From NCBI RefSeq assembly GCF_025290915.1, contig NZ_JAOCQE010000035.1, positions 1-37,804 of the forward strand: a stretch of DNA of 37,804 nt, given 5' to 3'. The position numbers and the translations under genes are program-made. Shown here one piece after another: positions 7,200 through 16,388 of the stretch. This stretch comes from Streptomyces sp. 15-116A (lineage in GTDB: Bacteria > Actinomycetota > Actinomycetes > Streptomycetales > Streptomycetaceae). How positions within the stretch are numbered: the stretch's first letter is position 1; every line of letters starts with the position of its first letter. The notes under the pieces are model-generated. The model worked only from the letters and a program-made list of their open reading frames with translations, was not told the DNA's origin and searched no databases.

Positions 7200-7229
7200 T
7201 TGACCGAGGGCCCGTACAGGTCTTACGTT
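7200..7229 (+). promoter_or_regulatory. vegetative-type promoter for the candidate small RNA
   Basis: TTGACC (-35, 7200-7205) and TACGTT (-10, 7224-7229) are separated by 18 bp, a fair match to the main-sigma-factor consensus. The predicted start is near 7236, just before a UUCG hairpin and a terminator hairpin. Confidence 0.5.
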
Positions 7230-7235
7230 CTCAAT

Positions 7236-7306
7236 GTGCGGCTCTTCGGAGTCGCCGGCAGACGCGAAGCCCCCGGTTGTTCCCCCGTGATCGGGGGCTT
7301 CGTTCT
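7236..7306 (+). ncRNA. candidate ~70-nt small RNA (UUCG hairpin plus terminator hairpin)
   Basis: Downstream of a promoter-like pair, the sequence forms a 7-bp stem GCGGCTC/GAGTCGC (7238-7244, 7249-7255) capped by a TTCG tetraloop. Ten bases later comes an 11-bp perfect stem CGAAGCCCCCG/CGGGGGCTTCG (7265-7275, 7292-7302) with a loop holding a free CCCCC run. No reading frame fits. The layout of promoter, two stable hairpins and stop within about 70 bases is that of a stand-alone small RNA. The C-rich terminator loop recalls the actinobacterial 6C RNA, but the first loop is UUCG rather than C-rich, so I do not assign that family. It could also be a short leader for the AAA+ gene 275 bp downstream. 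Confidence 0.45.
7265..7302 (+). terminator. strong hairpin ending the candidate small RNA
   Basis: Perfect 11-bp stem CGAAGCCCCCG / CGGGGGCTTCG with a 16-base loop. It is followed by TTCTGCCCTCTT, only a weak T-rich tail. Confidence 0.7.
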
Positions 7307-7344
7307 GCCCTCTTCACATTTCCCGGGCGCCGAGCGACATCTCA

Positions 7345-7363
7345 CGCTCACCCTGGGTGAGCG
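7345..7363. promoter_or_regulatory. perfect 19-bp palindrome, probable operator
   Basis: CGCTCACCCTGGGTGAGCG has 9-bp arms around a single T. A partial copy, CACCCTGGGTCAG, lies at 7410-7422, 57 bp away. Both are upstream of the AAA+ gene; a TACGAT -10-like box follows at 7439-7444. The dyad centre is too short for an RNA hairpin, so a protein-binding site is more likely. Confidence 0.5.
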
Positions 7364-7580
7364 CGCCCGGTCCGCGCCGCCCCCAAAAGCCCGCCCACGG
7401 CCTGCACGGCACCCTGGGTCAGGCGCCGCCCCCGCAGGTACGATGCCCTCGGTGCGACCTACGGACGCTGCTTCGCGCACCTTGCAACTCCGGTCCGCGG
7501 CACAGCGGTTCGACCAAAGGCAGCCGACGGGCGAGGGGCCCGGCGGCAGACCGACGGGGGCACGGTTTGTGGGGGACGTG

Positions 7581-9437
7581 ATGGACTTCGGCACGCAGGG
7601 CCCGCAGGCCCCGGCCGACCTCGCCTGGCTGCGAGGCGTGGACGCCTACACCATGGGCGCCTATCCGCAGGCGGAGGAGGAGTTCCGCACCGCGGTGCGG
7701 ATCGACCCGGGGATGGCCGACGGCTGGCTCGGGCTGCACGCGCTGCGCGTGGACACGACCACCGCGCTGCTCAGGATGTTCCGCTACCGGGACCGCTTCG
7801 GCGAACAGCGCGCCCGGCACCGCCGTACCCTCAACTCCTGGTACTGGCTGGGCTGGTGGGTGCAGCCGGTGCTGGAGAAGCCCCGCGATCTGCTGCTGGC
7901 GCACGCCTCCCACTGGCTGGACGGCCGCCATGTCCCCGAGCTGGACCGCGCGCTCGCCGGGCTGCCGCCGGTGGACACCGACCCGCAGGTCCGCTTCCTG
8001 CACGCCTGCCGTGCCTATCTGGTGAAGGACTGGGAGCAGCTGGTGCGGCACACCGACCCGCTCCTGGACGATCCGATGCTCGGCATCGAGGCGGGTCTGT
8101 TCGGCGGGATGGCCCGGGTCCGGCTGGAGATGTACGGGCAGGCGGAACCGCTGCTGTCGGCCGCGCTGATGCGGTGCCGCAGCGAGCAGCCGCAGCGCAA
8201 GGAACTGCGCTACTGGCTGGCACGCGCCCACGAGGGCACGGGACGCAGCGCCGCCGCGCTCCCCCTGTACCGGGCCGTGCACCGGGTCGACCCGGCGTTC
8301 ATGGACACCTCGGCCCGGCTCGCGGCGATCGCCGAGGGCGACGGCTACGACGATCCCGCCGACCTCGCCGCGATCACCCTCACCGGTGCGGGGCAGGACG
8401 TCCTGGACGGGCAGGACACCCTCGATCCGCTCTTCGGCACGGAGGGACGCGAGCTGCGGCTCGGCGACCTCGAGCCGCCGCCGGCCCCGATGCCGCCGGT
8501 CACCGGGCCGGGGGTTCGGGAACGGGCCGGGGCGCCGGTGTCCGCCGTGCCCACCGGGCCGACCGACGCGGCGTTACTCGAGGAGGCGCTTGCCGAACTC
8601 GAGCGCATGGTGGGCCTGGAGCCGGTGAAGCGACAGGTCAAAGCGCTGTCGGCGCAGTTGAACATGGCGCGGCTGCGAGCCGGGCAGGGGCTGCCGGTCC
8701 AGCCGCCCAAACGGCACTTCGTCTTCTCCGGGCCGTCCGGCACCGGCAAGACCACCGTGGCCCGCATCCTGGGCCGCGTCTTCTACGCCCTGGGTCTGCT
8801 CGGCGGTGACCATCTCGTGGAGGCCCAGCGGGCCGATCTGGTCGGTGAGTACCTCGGGCAGACGGCCGTGAAGGCGAACGAGCTGATCGACTCCGCGCTC
8901 GGGGGCGTGCTGTTCGTGGACGAGGCGTACTCCCTGTCGAACTCGGGCTACGGCAAGGGGGACGCGTACGGGGACGAGGCGCTCCAGGTGCTGCTGAAGC
9001 GGGCGGAGGACAACCGCGACCACCTGGTGGTGATCCTGGCCGGCTATCCCGAGGGCATGGACCGGCTGCTGGCGGCCAATCCGGGGCTCTCCTCGCGTTT
9101 CACCACCCGGGTCGACTTTCCCTCCTACCGGCCGCTGGAGCTCACCGAGATCGGCAAGGTGCTGGCAGCCGAGAACGGGGACGTGTGGGACGAGGAGGCG
9201 CTGGAGGAGCTGCGGTCCATCGCCGGGCATGTGGTGGACCAGGGGTGGATCGACGAGCTGGGGAACGGGCGGTTCCTGCGGACGCTGTACGAGAAGAGCT
9301 GCGCGTACCGGGATCTGCGGTTGTCGATGTATCCCGGGGAACTGGGGCGGGATGATCTGGCGACGCTGCGGTTGCCGGATCTGATGCAGGCGTACGGAGA
9401 GGTGCTGTCGGGGAGGGGGCCGCAGGATCTCACGTAG
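7581..9437 (+). CDS. TPR-AAA+ ATPase, CbxX/CfxQ (EccA-like) type, with a TTA codon
   Basis: A 618-residue cytoplasmic ATPase. Residues 10-300 are helical repeats of TPR type (AYPQAEEEFRTAVRIDPGMA; ALPLYRAVHRVDPAFMDTSA), then a Pro-rich linker (298-328). The AAA+ module follows: Walker A GPSGTGKT (384-391), Walker B VLFVDEA (443-449), sensor-1 region ILAGYP (485-490) and arginine finger in GLSSRF (R507). This is the layout of EccA of type VII secretion and of CbxX/SpoVK proteins, but no ESX genes are nearby, so its partner is unknown. Start: ATG 7581 with GGGGGAC just upstream. Leu332 is TTA (8574-8576), the rare codon read by the bldA tRNA in Streptomyces, which suggests translation tied to development. 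The long leader carries a palindrome and the small RNA. Confidence 0.9.
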   Translation: MDFGTQGPQAPADLAWLRGVDAYTMGAYPQAEEEFRTAVRIDPGMADGWLGLHALRVDTTTALLRMFRYRDRFGEQRARHRRTLNSWYWLGWWVQPVLEKPRDLLLAHASHWLDGRHVPELDRALAGLPPVDTDPQVRFLHACRAYLVKDWEQLVRHTDPLLDDPMLGIEAGLFGGMARVRLEMYGQAEPLLSAALMRCRSEQPQRKELRYWLARAHEGTGRSAAALPLYRAVHRVDPAFMDTSARLAAIAEGDGYDDPADLAAITLTGAGQDVLDGQDTLDPLFGTEGRELRLGDLEPPPAPMPPVTGPGVRERAGAPVSAVPTGPTDAALLEEALAELERMVGLEPVKRQVKALSAQLNMARLRAGQGLPVQPPKRHFVFSGPSGTGKTTVARILGRVFYALGLLGGDHLVEAQRADLVGEYLGQTAVKANELIDSALGGVLFVDEAYSLSNSGYGKGDAYGDEALQVLLKRAEDNRDHLVVILAGYPEGMDRLLAANPGLSSRFTTRVDFPSYRPLELTEIGKVLAAENGDVWDEEALEELRSIAGHVVDQGWIDELGNGRFLRTLYEKSCAYRDLRLSMYPGELGRDDLATLRLPDLMQAYGEVLSGRGPQDLT

Positions 9438-9459
9438 CCGGTGGTGCAAAGTGGCCCGG

Positions 9460-9536
9460 CGCTGGGGGTGGGCGGGGGTGGGTTCGCTCGCCCGCGCTTG
9501 CGGGGTGCCGCTGCGCCCACCCGTACCGCCCCAGCG
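9460..9536. terminator. GC-rich inverted repeats between convergent genes, probable bidirectional terminator
   Basis: CGCTGGGG (9460-9467) pairs with CCCCAGCG (9529-9536), and the inner GGTGGGC with GCCCACC. It lies in the 163-bp gap between the convergent AAA+ and CNNM genes. A 14-bp direct repeat GCCCGCAGCTACGC follows at 9545-9558 and 9593-9606. Confidence 0.4.
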
Positions 9537-9600
9537 GCACGACTGCCCGCAGCTACGCAGAATGCATCGCGTCGCCAGCCCCACCCCCCGGCGCCCGCAG

Positions 9601-10632
9601 CTACGCGGGTACCTGTCGGTGTGCCGGGTCCCGGACCTCCCCCACCAGCATCTCCAGTACGTCCTCCAAGGCCACCAGCCCCTGGACCTTGCCCGACGCG
9701 TCCGTCACCTGGGCCAGATGCGTCGCCGCCCGGCGCATCACGGTCAGCGCGTCGTCCAGAGGCAGTTCCGGTCGTAGCGTCGTCATCCGGCGCCACAGTC
9801 TCTGCGGGACCGCCCGGTCCGAGTCCTCCAGGTCGAGGACGTCCTTCACGTGCAGGTAGCCCATGAAGGCGCCGTCGCCGACAGCGACCGGGAAGCGGCT
9901 GTAGCCCGTGCGGGCCGTCAGCTCGACGATCTGCGCCGGGGTCACCGCCGGATCGACCGTCACCAGGGACTCGCGCTTCAGCAGCACGTCCGTCACCGGG
10001 CGGGAGCCCAGTTCCAGCGCGTCCTCGAGGCGTTCGGCCTCCTCGGGGTCGAGCAGGCCCGCCTGCCCGGCGTCCTCGACGAGCCGGTTGAGCTGCTCGC
10101 TGGTGAAGACGGCCTCGATCTCGTCCTTGGGCTCGACCCGGAACAGCCGCAGCACGCCGTGCGCGCAGGCGCCGAGCGCGACGGTGACCGGCCGGCACAG
10201 GCGGGCGAACCACACCAGACCCGGGCTCAGCCACAGCGCGGCCTTCTCGGGCGCGGCCATCGCCAGGTTCTTCGGCACCATCTCGCCGATGACGAGGTGG
10301 AAGAAGACCACGACGGCGAGCGCGATGACATAGCCGAGCGGGTGGATCATCCCGTGCGGCAGGTGGATCCACGCGAAGACGGGCTCCAGCAGCCGGGCGA
10401 CCGTCGGTTCGGCCACCGCGCCCAGCGTCAGCGAGCAGACGGTGATGCCGAACTGCGCCGCCGCCATCATCTGGGGCAGATGCTCCAGGCCGTGGAGGAC
10501 CTGGCGGGCGCGGGCCGTGCCGAGGGGTTCGATCTGGCTGCGGCGGACGGACACGAGCGCGAACTCGGCGCCGACGAAGAATCCGTTGGCGAGCACGAGC
10601 AGCGCGGCGAAGAGAAGTTGCAGCACGCTCAT
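9601..10632 (-). CDS. CNNM/hemolysin-like membrane protein with CBS pair, short form
   Basis: A 343-residue protein. An N-terminal CNNM (DUF21) membrane domain of three to four helices (about 1-185; LANGFFVGAEFALVSVRRSQ and HLVIGEMVPKNLAM are the hallmark stretches) is followed by a CBS pair (about 200-335; TGYSRFPV, VALEDVLEMLVGEV). It ends soon after the CBS pair and lacks the CorC/HlyC transporter-associated domain present in its upstream partner. The family is linked to magnesium or cobalt efflux or homeostasis; the name hemolysin is historical. Its start overlaps the stop of the longer paralogue by 4 bases (ATGA), so the two are translationally coupled and may form a hetero-oligomer. Confidence 0.92.
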   Translation of the reverse strand: MSVLQLLFAALLVLANGFFVGAEFALVSVRRSQIEPLGTARARQVLHGLEHLPQMMAAAQFGITVCSLTLGAVAEPTVARLLEPVFAWIHLPHGMIHPLGYVIALAVVVFFHLVIGEMVPKNLAMAAPEKAALWLSPGLVWFARLCRPVTVALGACAHGVLRLFRVEPKDEIEAVFTSEQLNRLVEDAGQAGLLDPEEAERLEDALELGSRPVTDVLLKRESLVTVDPAVTPAQIVELTARTGYSRFPVAVGDGAFMGYLHVKDVLDLEDSDRAVPQRLWRRMTTLRPELPLDDALTVMRRAATHLAQVTDASGKVQGLVALEDVLEMLVGEVRDPAHRQVPA

Positions 10633-11960
10633 CCCGCCGCCTCCACGAGAGGCAGCGGCGCCGTACGGACCAGGCGGACGCGTTCGGCGCGGTAGTGGCC
10701 GACACGGCGGACCGAGAGCCGCCAGCCGGGGAGTTCCGCGCGGTCGCCGACCGCCGGGATCCGGCCGAGCAGGTCGGCGACCAGGCCGGCGACCGTCTCG
10801 TACGGGCCCTCGGGGACGTCGAGTCCGATGCGCAGCAGGGCGTCGACTCGGGCGCTGCCGTCGACGTCCCAGGCGGGGTTGCCGTCCTCGGGCGGGGCGG
10901 CGATCAGCTCGGGGGCGTCGTGGCCGTCGTGCTCGTCGCGGACCTCGCCGACGATCTCCTCGACGATGTCCTCCAGGGTGACGACACCGGCGGTGCCGCC
11001 GTACTCGTCGACGACGACCGCGATGGGCTGCTCGCTGCGCAGCCGCGTCAGCAGCGGCCGGACCGGCAGGGTCTCGGGGACGAGCAGCGCCGGGCGGGCG
11101 ATCTCGTGCACCGGGGTGCGCAGCCGGTCGGGCGCGCGTACGGCGAGGGCGTCCTTGAGGTGGACCATGCCGGTGATCTCGTCGATGCGTTCCCGGTAGA
11201 CGGGGAAGCGGGACAGGCCGGTGGCCCGGGTGAGGTTGACGACGTCCTGCGCGGTGGCCGACGCCTGCAGGGCGCTGACCTTCACGCGCGGGGTCATGAC
11301 GTGCTGGGCGGTCAGCTCACCCAGGGACAGGGTGCGGACGAACAGGTCCGCCGTGTCCTGCTCCAGGGCGCCGTGCTGCGCGGAGTGCCGGGCCAGGGAG
11401 ACCAGTTCGCCCGGGGTGCGGGCGGAGGCCAGCTCCTCGGCGGGCTCGAAGCCGAGCAGCCGCACCAAGCGGTTGGCGACCGCGTTGAGCCCGGCGATGA
11501 CCGGGCGGAACACGCGGGCGAAGACGTGCTGCGGGCCGGCGACGAAGCGCGCGACCTGCAGGGGGCGGGAGACCGCCCAGTTCTTGGGCACGAGTTCGCC
11601 GATCACCATCTGCACGGCCGAGGCCAGCAGCATGCCGACGACGACCGAGACGCCGGGGACCGCTCCGTCGGGTATGCCGATCGAGGTGAGCGGGCCGTCC
11701 AGGAGCTGGGCGAGCGCCGGTTCGGCGAGCATGCCGACGACGAGGGAGGTGATGGTGATGCCGAGCTGGGTGCCGGAGAGCTGGAAGGACAGCTCCCTGA
11801 GCGAGGCGACGACGCGGCGGGCGCGCCGGTCGCCGTGCGCGGCGGCCTGCTCGGCGTCCTGTCGCTCGACGGTGACGAGGCCGAACTCGGCGGCCACGAA
11901 GAAGCCGTTGGCGAGGATCAGCAGGAACGCGGCTGCGAGCAGCAGCAGGGGGGTGATCAT
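10629..11960 (-). CDS. CNNM/hemolysin-like membrane protein with CBS and CorC_HlyC domains
   Basis: A 443-residue protein. CNNM membrane domain about 1-200 (LANGFFVAAEFGLVTVER; VIGELVPKNWAVSRP), CBS pair about 215-340 (VMTPRVKVSALQ; TGLSRFPVYRE; VDEYGGTAGVVTLEDIVEE, then the acidic VGEVRDEHD), and the CorC_HlyC transporter-associated domain about 355-435 (YETVAGLVADLLGRIP). This full set is typical of the family, proposed to move or sense divalent cations at the inner membrane. It is the first gene of a two-gene operon with its shorter paralogue. A 247-bp gap with a strong hairpin separates it from the next upstream gene on the same strand. Confidence 0.93.
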   Translation of the reverse strand: MITPLLLLAAAFLLILANGFFVAAEFGLVTVERQDAEQAAAHGDRRARRVVASLRELSFQLSGTQLGITITSLVVGMLAEPALAQLLDGPLTSIGIPDGAVPGVSVVVGMLLASAVQMVIGELVPKNWAVSRPLQVARFVAGPQHVFARVFRPVIAGLNAVANRLVRLLGFEPAEELASARTPGELVSLARHSAQHGALEQDTADLFVRTLSLGELTAQHVMTPRVKVSALQASATAQDVVNLTRATGLSRFPVYRERIDEITGMVHLKDALAVRAPDRLRTPVHEIARPALLVPETLPVRPLLTRLRSEQPIAVVVDEYGGTAGVVTLEDIVEEIVGEVRDEHDGHDAPELIAAPPEDGNPAWDVDGSARVDALLRIGLDVPEGPYETVAGLVADLLGRIPAVGDRAELPGWRLSVRRVGHYRAERVRLVRTAPLPLVEAAG

Positions 11961-12114
11961 GATGCCGCCGCCTCCGCACAGGTGCGTCCCCCGTGGAAGG
12001 GGTCCGCGCTATGCCGGCAGGGGGCGGCGCAGGTACTGCAGGACGATCCGTCCATCGCCGGAGGGGGTCACTCCTCGGGTAGCAGGAACCCCTGGCGCAC
12101 CGGGCGGGCGGCAG

Positions 12115-12145
12115 GGGCGGAGGCGCTCTCGTCGCGCCTCCGCCC
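12115..12145 (-). terminator. 12-bp hairpin at the end of the rib-his cluster
   Basis: Perfect arms GGGCGGAGGCGC (12115-12126) and GCGCCTCCGCCC (12134-12145) with a 7-base loop, 62 bp beyond the stop of the PH-domain gene. It probably ends the long rib-his transcript. Confidence 0.65.
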
Positions 12146-12207
12146 AACAGATTAATCAAGACAGGGGCGACTGCGGCAGGGTGGACGCCCCGGACGCGTC
12201 CCGGAGG

Positions 12208-12663
12208 TCAGCCCCGGGGGGTGTCGGGGTGGGCCGTGGACCGTGCCTCGGCGAGCGCCCGCAGGGCGCGCGCGTCGGCGATGGCCTGCTGCTTGGCGAT
12301 GCCGGGCTGGATGCCGAGCGCGGGCAGGCTGGTGCCGTCGCTGAGGTCGAGGAACACCCACGGGTCGCCGGGGCGGAGATGGACCTGGAGGATCTCCGCC
12401 CACTCCAGCCGGCGGCTGCTCGCGATGTTGACGACGGTGACGCCCGTCTCCTCGGCGACGACTTTCGGCCGGGACAGCGTCAGCAGCACACCGGCCAGCA
12501 GGGCGGCGGTGAAGACGAAGCTGATCTTCTCGCCGGGGCTGAGCTGCGGAAGCAGCAGCGCGATCACCGTGATGACCACGAAGATCGCGACGGCGGCCGT
12601 GAGCAGCACGGCACGGGTGCGGCCCGGCCGGAAGGTGACCGGCAGGGTGGGCAGATCAGACAT
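12208..12663 (-). CDS. membrane-anchored PH-domain protein
   Basis: A 151-residue protein beginning MSDLPTLPVTFRPGRTRAVL. Two membrane helices lie near residues 18-39 and 48-63. A short bacterial pleckstrin-homology-like domain follows (about 65-135): ETGVTVVNIASSRRLEWAEI then VHLRPGDPWVFLDLSDGTSL, the usual bPH pattern of two strands and a Trp-Glu-Ile turn. The function of these domains in actinomycetes is not settled. It lies 36 bp after hisG on the same strand and is the last gene of the cluster, so it is probably co-transcribed with the biosynthetic genes; a role in histidine or flavin synthesis is not implied. Confidence 0.85.
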   Translation of the reverse strand: MSDLPTLPVTFRPGRTRAVLLTAAVAIFVVITVIALLLPQLSPGEKISFVFTAALLAGVLLTLSRPKVVAEETGVTVVNIASSRRLEWAEILQVHLRPGDPWVFLDLSDGTSLPALGIQPGIAKQQAIADARALRALAEARSTAHPDTPRG

Positions 12664-12699
12664 GGCGCGCGGCTCCCAGGACGACTCTCGGTACGGCGC

Positions 12700-13563
12700 T
12701 CAGAGGCGGCAGGCGTGGATGGCCGTGGTGAGGATGGCGCGGGCGCCGATGTCGTACAGGTCGTCCATGATCCGCTGGGCCTCCTTGGAGGGGACCATGG
12801 CGCGCACGGCGACCCAGCCCTCGTTGTGCAGCGGGGAGACGGTCGGCGATTCGAGGCCCGGGGTGAGGGCGACGGCCTTCTCCAGCTGCTCGACCCGGCA
12901 GTCGTAGTCCATCATCACGTACGTGCGGGCGACCAGGACGCCCTGGAGGCGGCGCAGGAACTGCTGCACCTTGGTCTCGACGTTGTCGTCGGCCTCGGCG
13001 GCGCCGTTGACCCGGCGGATGACGACCGCCTCGGACTTCATGATCGGCTCGCCGAAGACCTCCAGGCCGGCGTTGCGCAGCGAGGTGCCGGTCTCCACGA
13101 CGTCGGCGATGACTTCGGCGACACCGAGCTCGATGGCGGTCTCGACGGCGCCGTCGAGGTGGACGACGGAGGCGTCGATGCCGTTGTCCTTGAGGTGCTT
13201 GTCGACGATGCCCTCGTAGGAGGTGGCGACCGTCCTGCCGTTCAGGTCGGCGAGGGTGTGTGCCGTGCCCGGCTTGGTGGCGTAGCGGAAGGTGGAGCGG
13301 GCGAAGCCGAGCGGCAGGATCTCCTCGGCCTTGGCACCGGAGTCGACGAGCAGGTCGCGGCCGGTGATGCCGATGTCGAGGCGGCCGGAGGAGACGTAGA
13401 TCGCGATGTCGCGGGGGCGGAGGTAGAAGAACTCGACCTCGTTCTCCGGGTCGACGATCCGCAGCTCCTTGGACTCGCGGCGCTGCTGGTAGCCGGCCTC
13501 ATGCAGCATCTCCGCCGCAGGGCCGGACAGTGAACCCTTGTTGGGGACGGCGATGCGCAGCAT
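12700..13563 (-). CDS. hisG: ATP phosphoribosyltransferase (long form)
   Basis: A 287-residue enzyme for the first step of histidine synthesis: ATP plus PRPP gives phosphoribosyl-ATP. It begins MLRIAVPNKGSLSGPAAEML, with SSGRLDIGITGRDLLVDSGA and the PRPP-binding stretch ADVVETGTSLRNAGL. The C-terminal region (about 215-287; SPLHNEGWVAVRAMVPSKEA) is the regulatory ACT-like domain of the long HisG form, which binds histidine for feedback inhibition and does not need HisZ. It lies 47 bp after hisE and 36 bp before the PH-domain gene. The rest of the his pathway is not in this window. Confidence 0.97.
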   Translation of the reverse strand: MLRIAVPNKGSLSGPAAEMLHEAGYQQRRESKELRIVDPENEVEFFYLRPRDIAIYVSSGRLDIGITGRDLLVDSGAKAEEILPLGFARSTFRYATKPGTAHTLADLNGRTVATSYEGIVDKHLKDNGIDASVVHLDGAVETAIELGVAEVIADVVETGTSLRNAGLEVFGEPIMKSEAVVIRRVNGAAEADDNVETKVQQFLRRLQGVLVARTYVMMDYDCRVEQLEKAVALTPGLESPTVSPLHNEGWVAVRAMVPSKEAQRIMDDLYDIGARAILTTAIHACRL

Positions 13564-13610
13564 GAGATCGGCTTCCTTCGCGTGGTTTCTCGTACGGGTA
13601 CGGGTGTGGC

Positions 13611-13883
13611 TTACAGGTGGGCGTAGACGTCGTCGAGGGAGATGCCGCGGGCGACCATCATCACCTGGACGTGGTACAGCAGCTGCGAGATCTCCTCGGC
13701 TGCCGCCTCCTTGCCCTCGTACTCGGCGGCCATCCAGACCTCGGCGGCCTCCTCGACGACCTTCTTGCCGATGGCATGGACGCCCTTGTCGACCAGCTCG
13801 GCGGTGCGGGAGGTGGCGGGGTCGCCGTGGGCGGCCTTGTGCTGGAGCTCGGTGAAGAGCTCCTCGAACGTCTTCTTGGACAT
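13611..13883 (-). CDS. hisE: phosphoribosyl-ATP pyrophosphohydrolase
   Basis: A 90-residue enzyme hydrolysing phosphoribosyl-ATP to phosphoribosyl-AMP and pyrophosphate, the second histidine step. It begins [20 protein letters not shown]. The MazG-like helical motif [15 protein letters not shown] and [14 protein letters not shown] supplies the metal-binding glutamates. It is the stand-alone form, not fused to HisI. The start at 13883 was chosen over 13895 because it matches the usual MSKKTFEEL beginning. It lies between ribH (34 bp upstream) and hisG (47 bp downstream). Confidence 0.96.
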   Translation of the reverse strand: MSKKTFEELFTELQHKAAHGDPATSRTAELVDKGVHAIGKKVVEEAAEVWMAAEYEGKEAAAEEISQLLYHVQVMMVARGISLDDVYAHL

Positions 13884-13917
13884 GGTGGCGCCCACTCTAC
13901 GCGGTGTGCCGGTCCAC

Positions 13918-14403
13918 CTAGCGCCACGGTTCAGATACTGAGCGGAGGGTGGCCGCGGTCGCCACCGCCGCCGTCACCGCCTCATGCCCCTTGTCCTCGC
14001 TGGAGCCCTCCAGGCCGGCCCGGTCCAGGGCCTGCTCCTCGGTGTCGCAGGTGAGCACGCCGAAGCCGACGGGCACACCGGTGTCGACGGAGACCTGGGT
14101 GAGTCCCTGGGTGACGCCCTGGCACACGTAGTCGAAGTGCGGGGTGCCGCCGCGGATGACCACGCCGAGGGCGACGACCGCGTCGTAGCCCCGGCCGGCG
14201 AGGACCTTGGCGACGACGGGCAGCTCCCAGCTGCCGGGGACCCTGAGCAGGGTCGGCTCGTCGATGCCGAGGTCGTGCAGGGCGCGCAGGGCGCCGTCCA
14301 CGAGTCCGTCCATCACCTTCTCGTGCCACTGTGCCGCGATGACGGCGACCCTGAGGTCACCCACATTGCGTACGGACAGCTCCGGTGCACCCTTGCCGCT
14401 CAC
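13918..14403 (-). CDS. ribH: 6,7-dimethyl-8-ribityllumazine synthase
   Basis: A 161-residue enzyme that condenses 5-amino-6-ribitylaminouracil with 3,4-dihydroxy-2-butanone 4-phosphate to make lumazine, the penultimate riboflavin step. Seen: [20 protein letters not shown], then [17 protein letters not shown], then [20 protein letters not shown] with the catalytic His89, and [20 protein letters not shown]. These are the signature blocks of the family, which forms pentamers or icosahedral 60-mers. It lies 57 bp after ribAB and 34 bp before hisE in the FMN-riboswitch-led cluster. Confidence 0.97.
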   Translation of the reverse strand: MSGKGAPELSVRNVGDLRVAVIAAQWHEKVMDGLVDGALRALHDLGIDEPTLLRVPGSWELPVVAKVLAGRGYDAVVALGVVIRGGTPHFDYVCQGVTQGLTQVSVDTGVPVGFGVLTCDTEEQALDRAGLEGSSEDKGHEAVTAAVATAATLRSVSEPWR

Positions 14404-14460
14404 GTGTCTCCTCGGTGGTTCTCTTGCTGGTGCCGCTGGTCGGCACGGTTACTGATCGCC

Positions 14461-15746
<1,286 letters not shown>

Positions 15747-15750
<4 letters not shown>

Positions 15751-16388
15751 GCGGGCGCTCCTTCCAGGGCGGGCCGCGCGTCGCGGGAGCGCAGCCACCA
15801 GTCGCGCAGGCCCCACAGGACGAGCGCGCCGTAGATGACGTAGACGAAGCCGGAGAAGGCGAAGCCGTTGGCGAAGTTCAGCGGGACGCCGACGAGGTCG
15901 ACGAGCAGCCAGGCGAACCAGAACTCGACCATGCCGCGGGCCTGGGCGTACATGGCGACGATGGTGCCGACGAAGATGTACGCGTCCGGCCAGGGGTCCC
16001 AGGACAGCGACGGGTAGAGGGTGAACAGACCGCCGACGGCGAGGGTGCCGAGGGCCGCGGCGGCGGCCAGCGCCCCGCGCTCGCGCCACGTGGCGAACCG
16101 GACGGCGATGGAGCCGTCCTGGGCCTGCTGCCGGCCCCGGTTCCACTGCCAGAAGCCCCAGGCGGCGACCAGCATGACGACGATCTGCTTGCCGGCGCTG
16201 CCGGAGAGGTGGGCGGTGGCGAAGGCGGCGAAGAGGATCAGGCCGGAGACGAACTGGGCGGGCCAGGTCCAGATCGAGCGCCGCCAGCCGAGGGCGAGGG
16301 CGATCAGGCCGATCACGTTGCCGATCATGTCCGACCACTTGATGTGCTGGTCGAAGAGGACGAAGGCCTCGGAGTTGAGCCAGTTCAC
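15747..16388 (-). CDS. ribM: PnuC-family transporter, probable riboflavin importer RibM
   Basis: A 213-residue integral membrane protein with about seven hydrophobic helices and the PnuC-type tryptophan-rich motif WGFWQWNRG. PnuC proteins move nicotinamide riboside or related vitamins by facilitated diffusion. The member embedded in actinomycete rib operons, RibM, carries riboflavin and analogues such as roseoflavin. The setting here, between ribE and ribAB with 4-base overlaps on both sides (GTGA with ribE, ATGA with ribAB), makes RibM by far the likeliest role. The start is GTG. Confidence 0.9.

Noticed and set aside
7170..7306. Firm assignment of the small RNA to the 6C family
   Set aside because: Only the terminator loop is C-rich; the first hairpin has a UUCG loop. 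Without a covariance-model search the family name is not justified.
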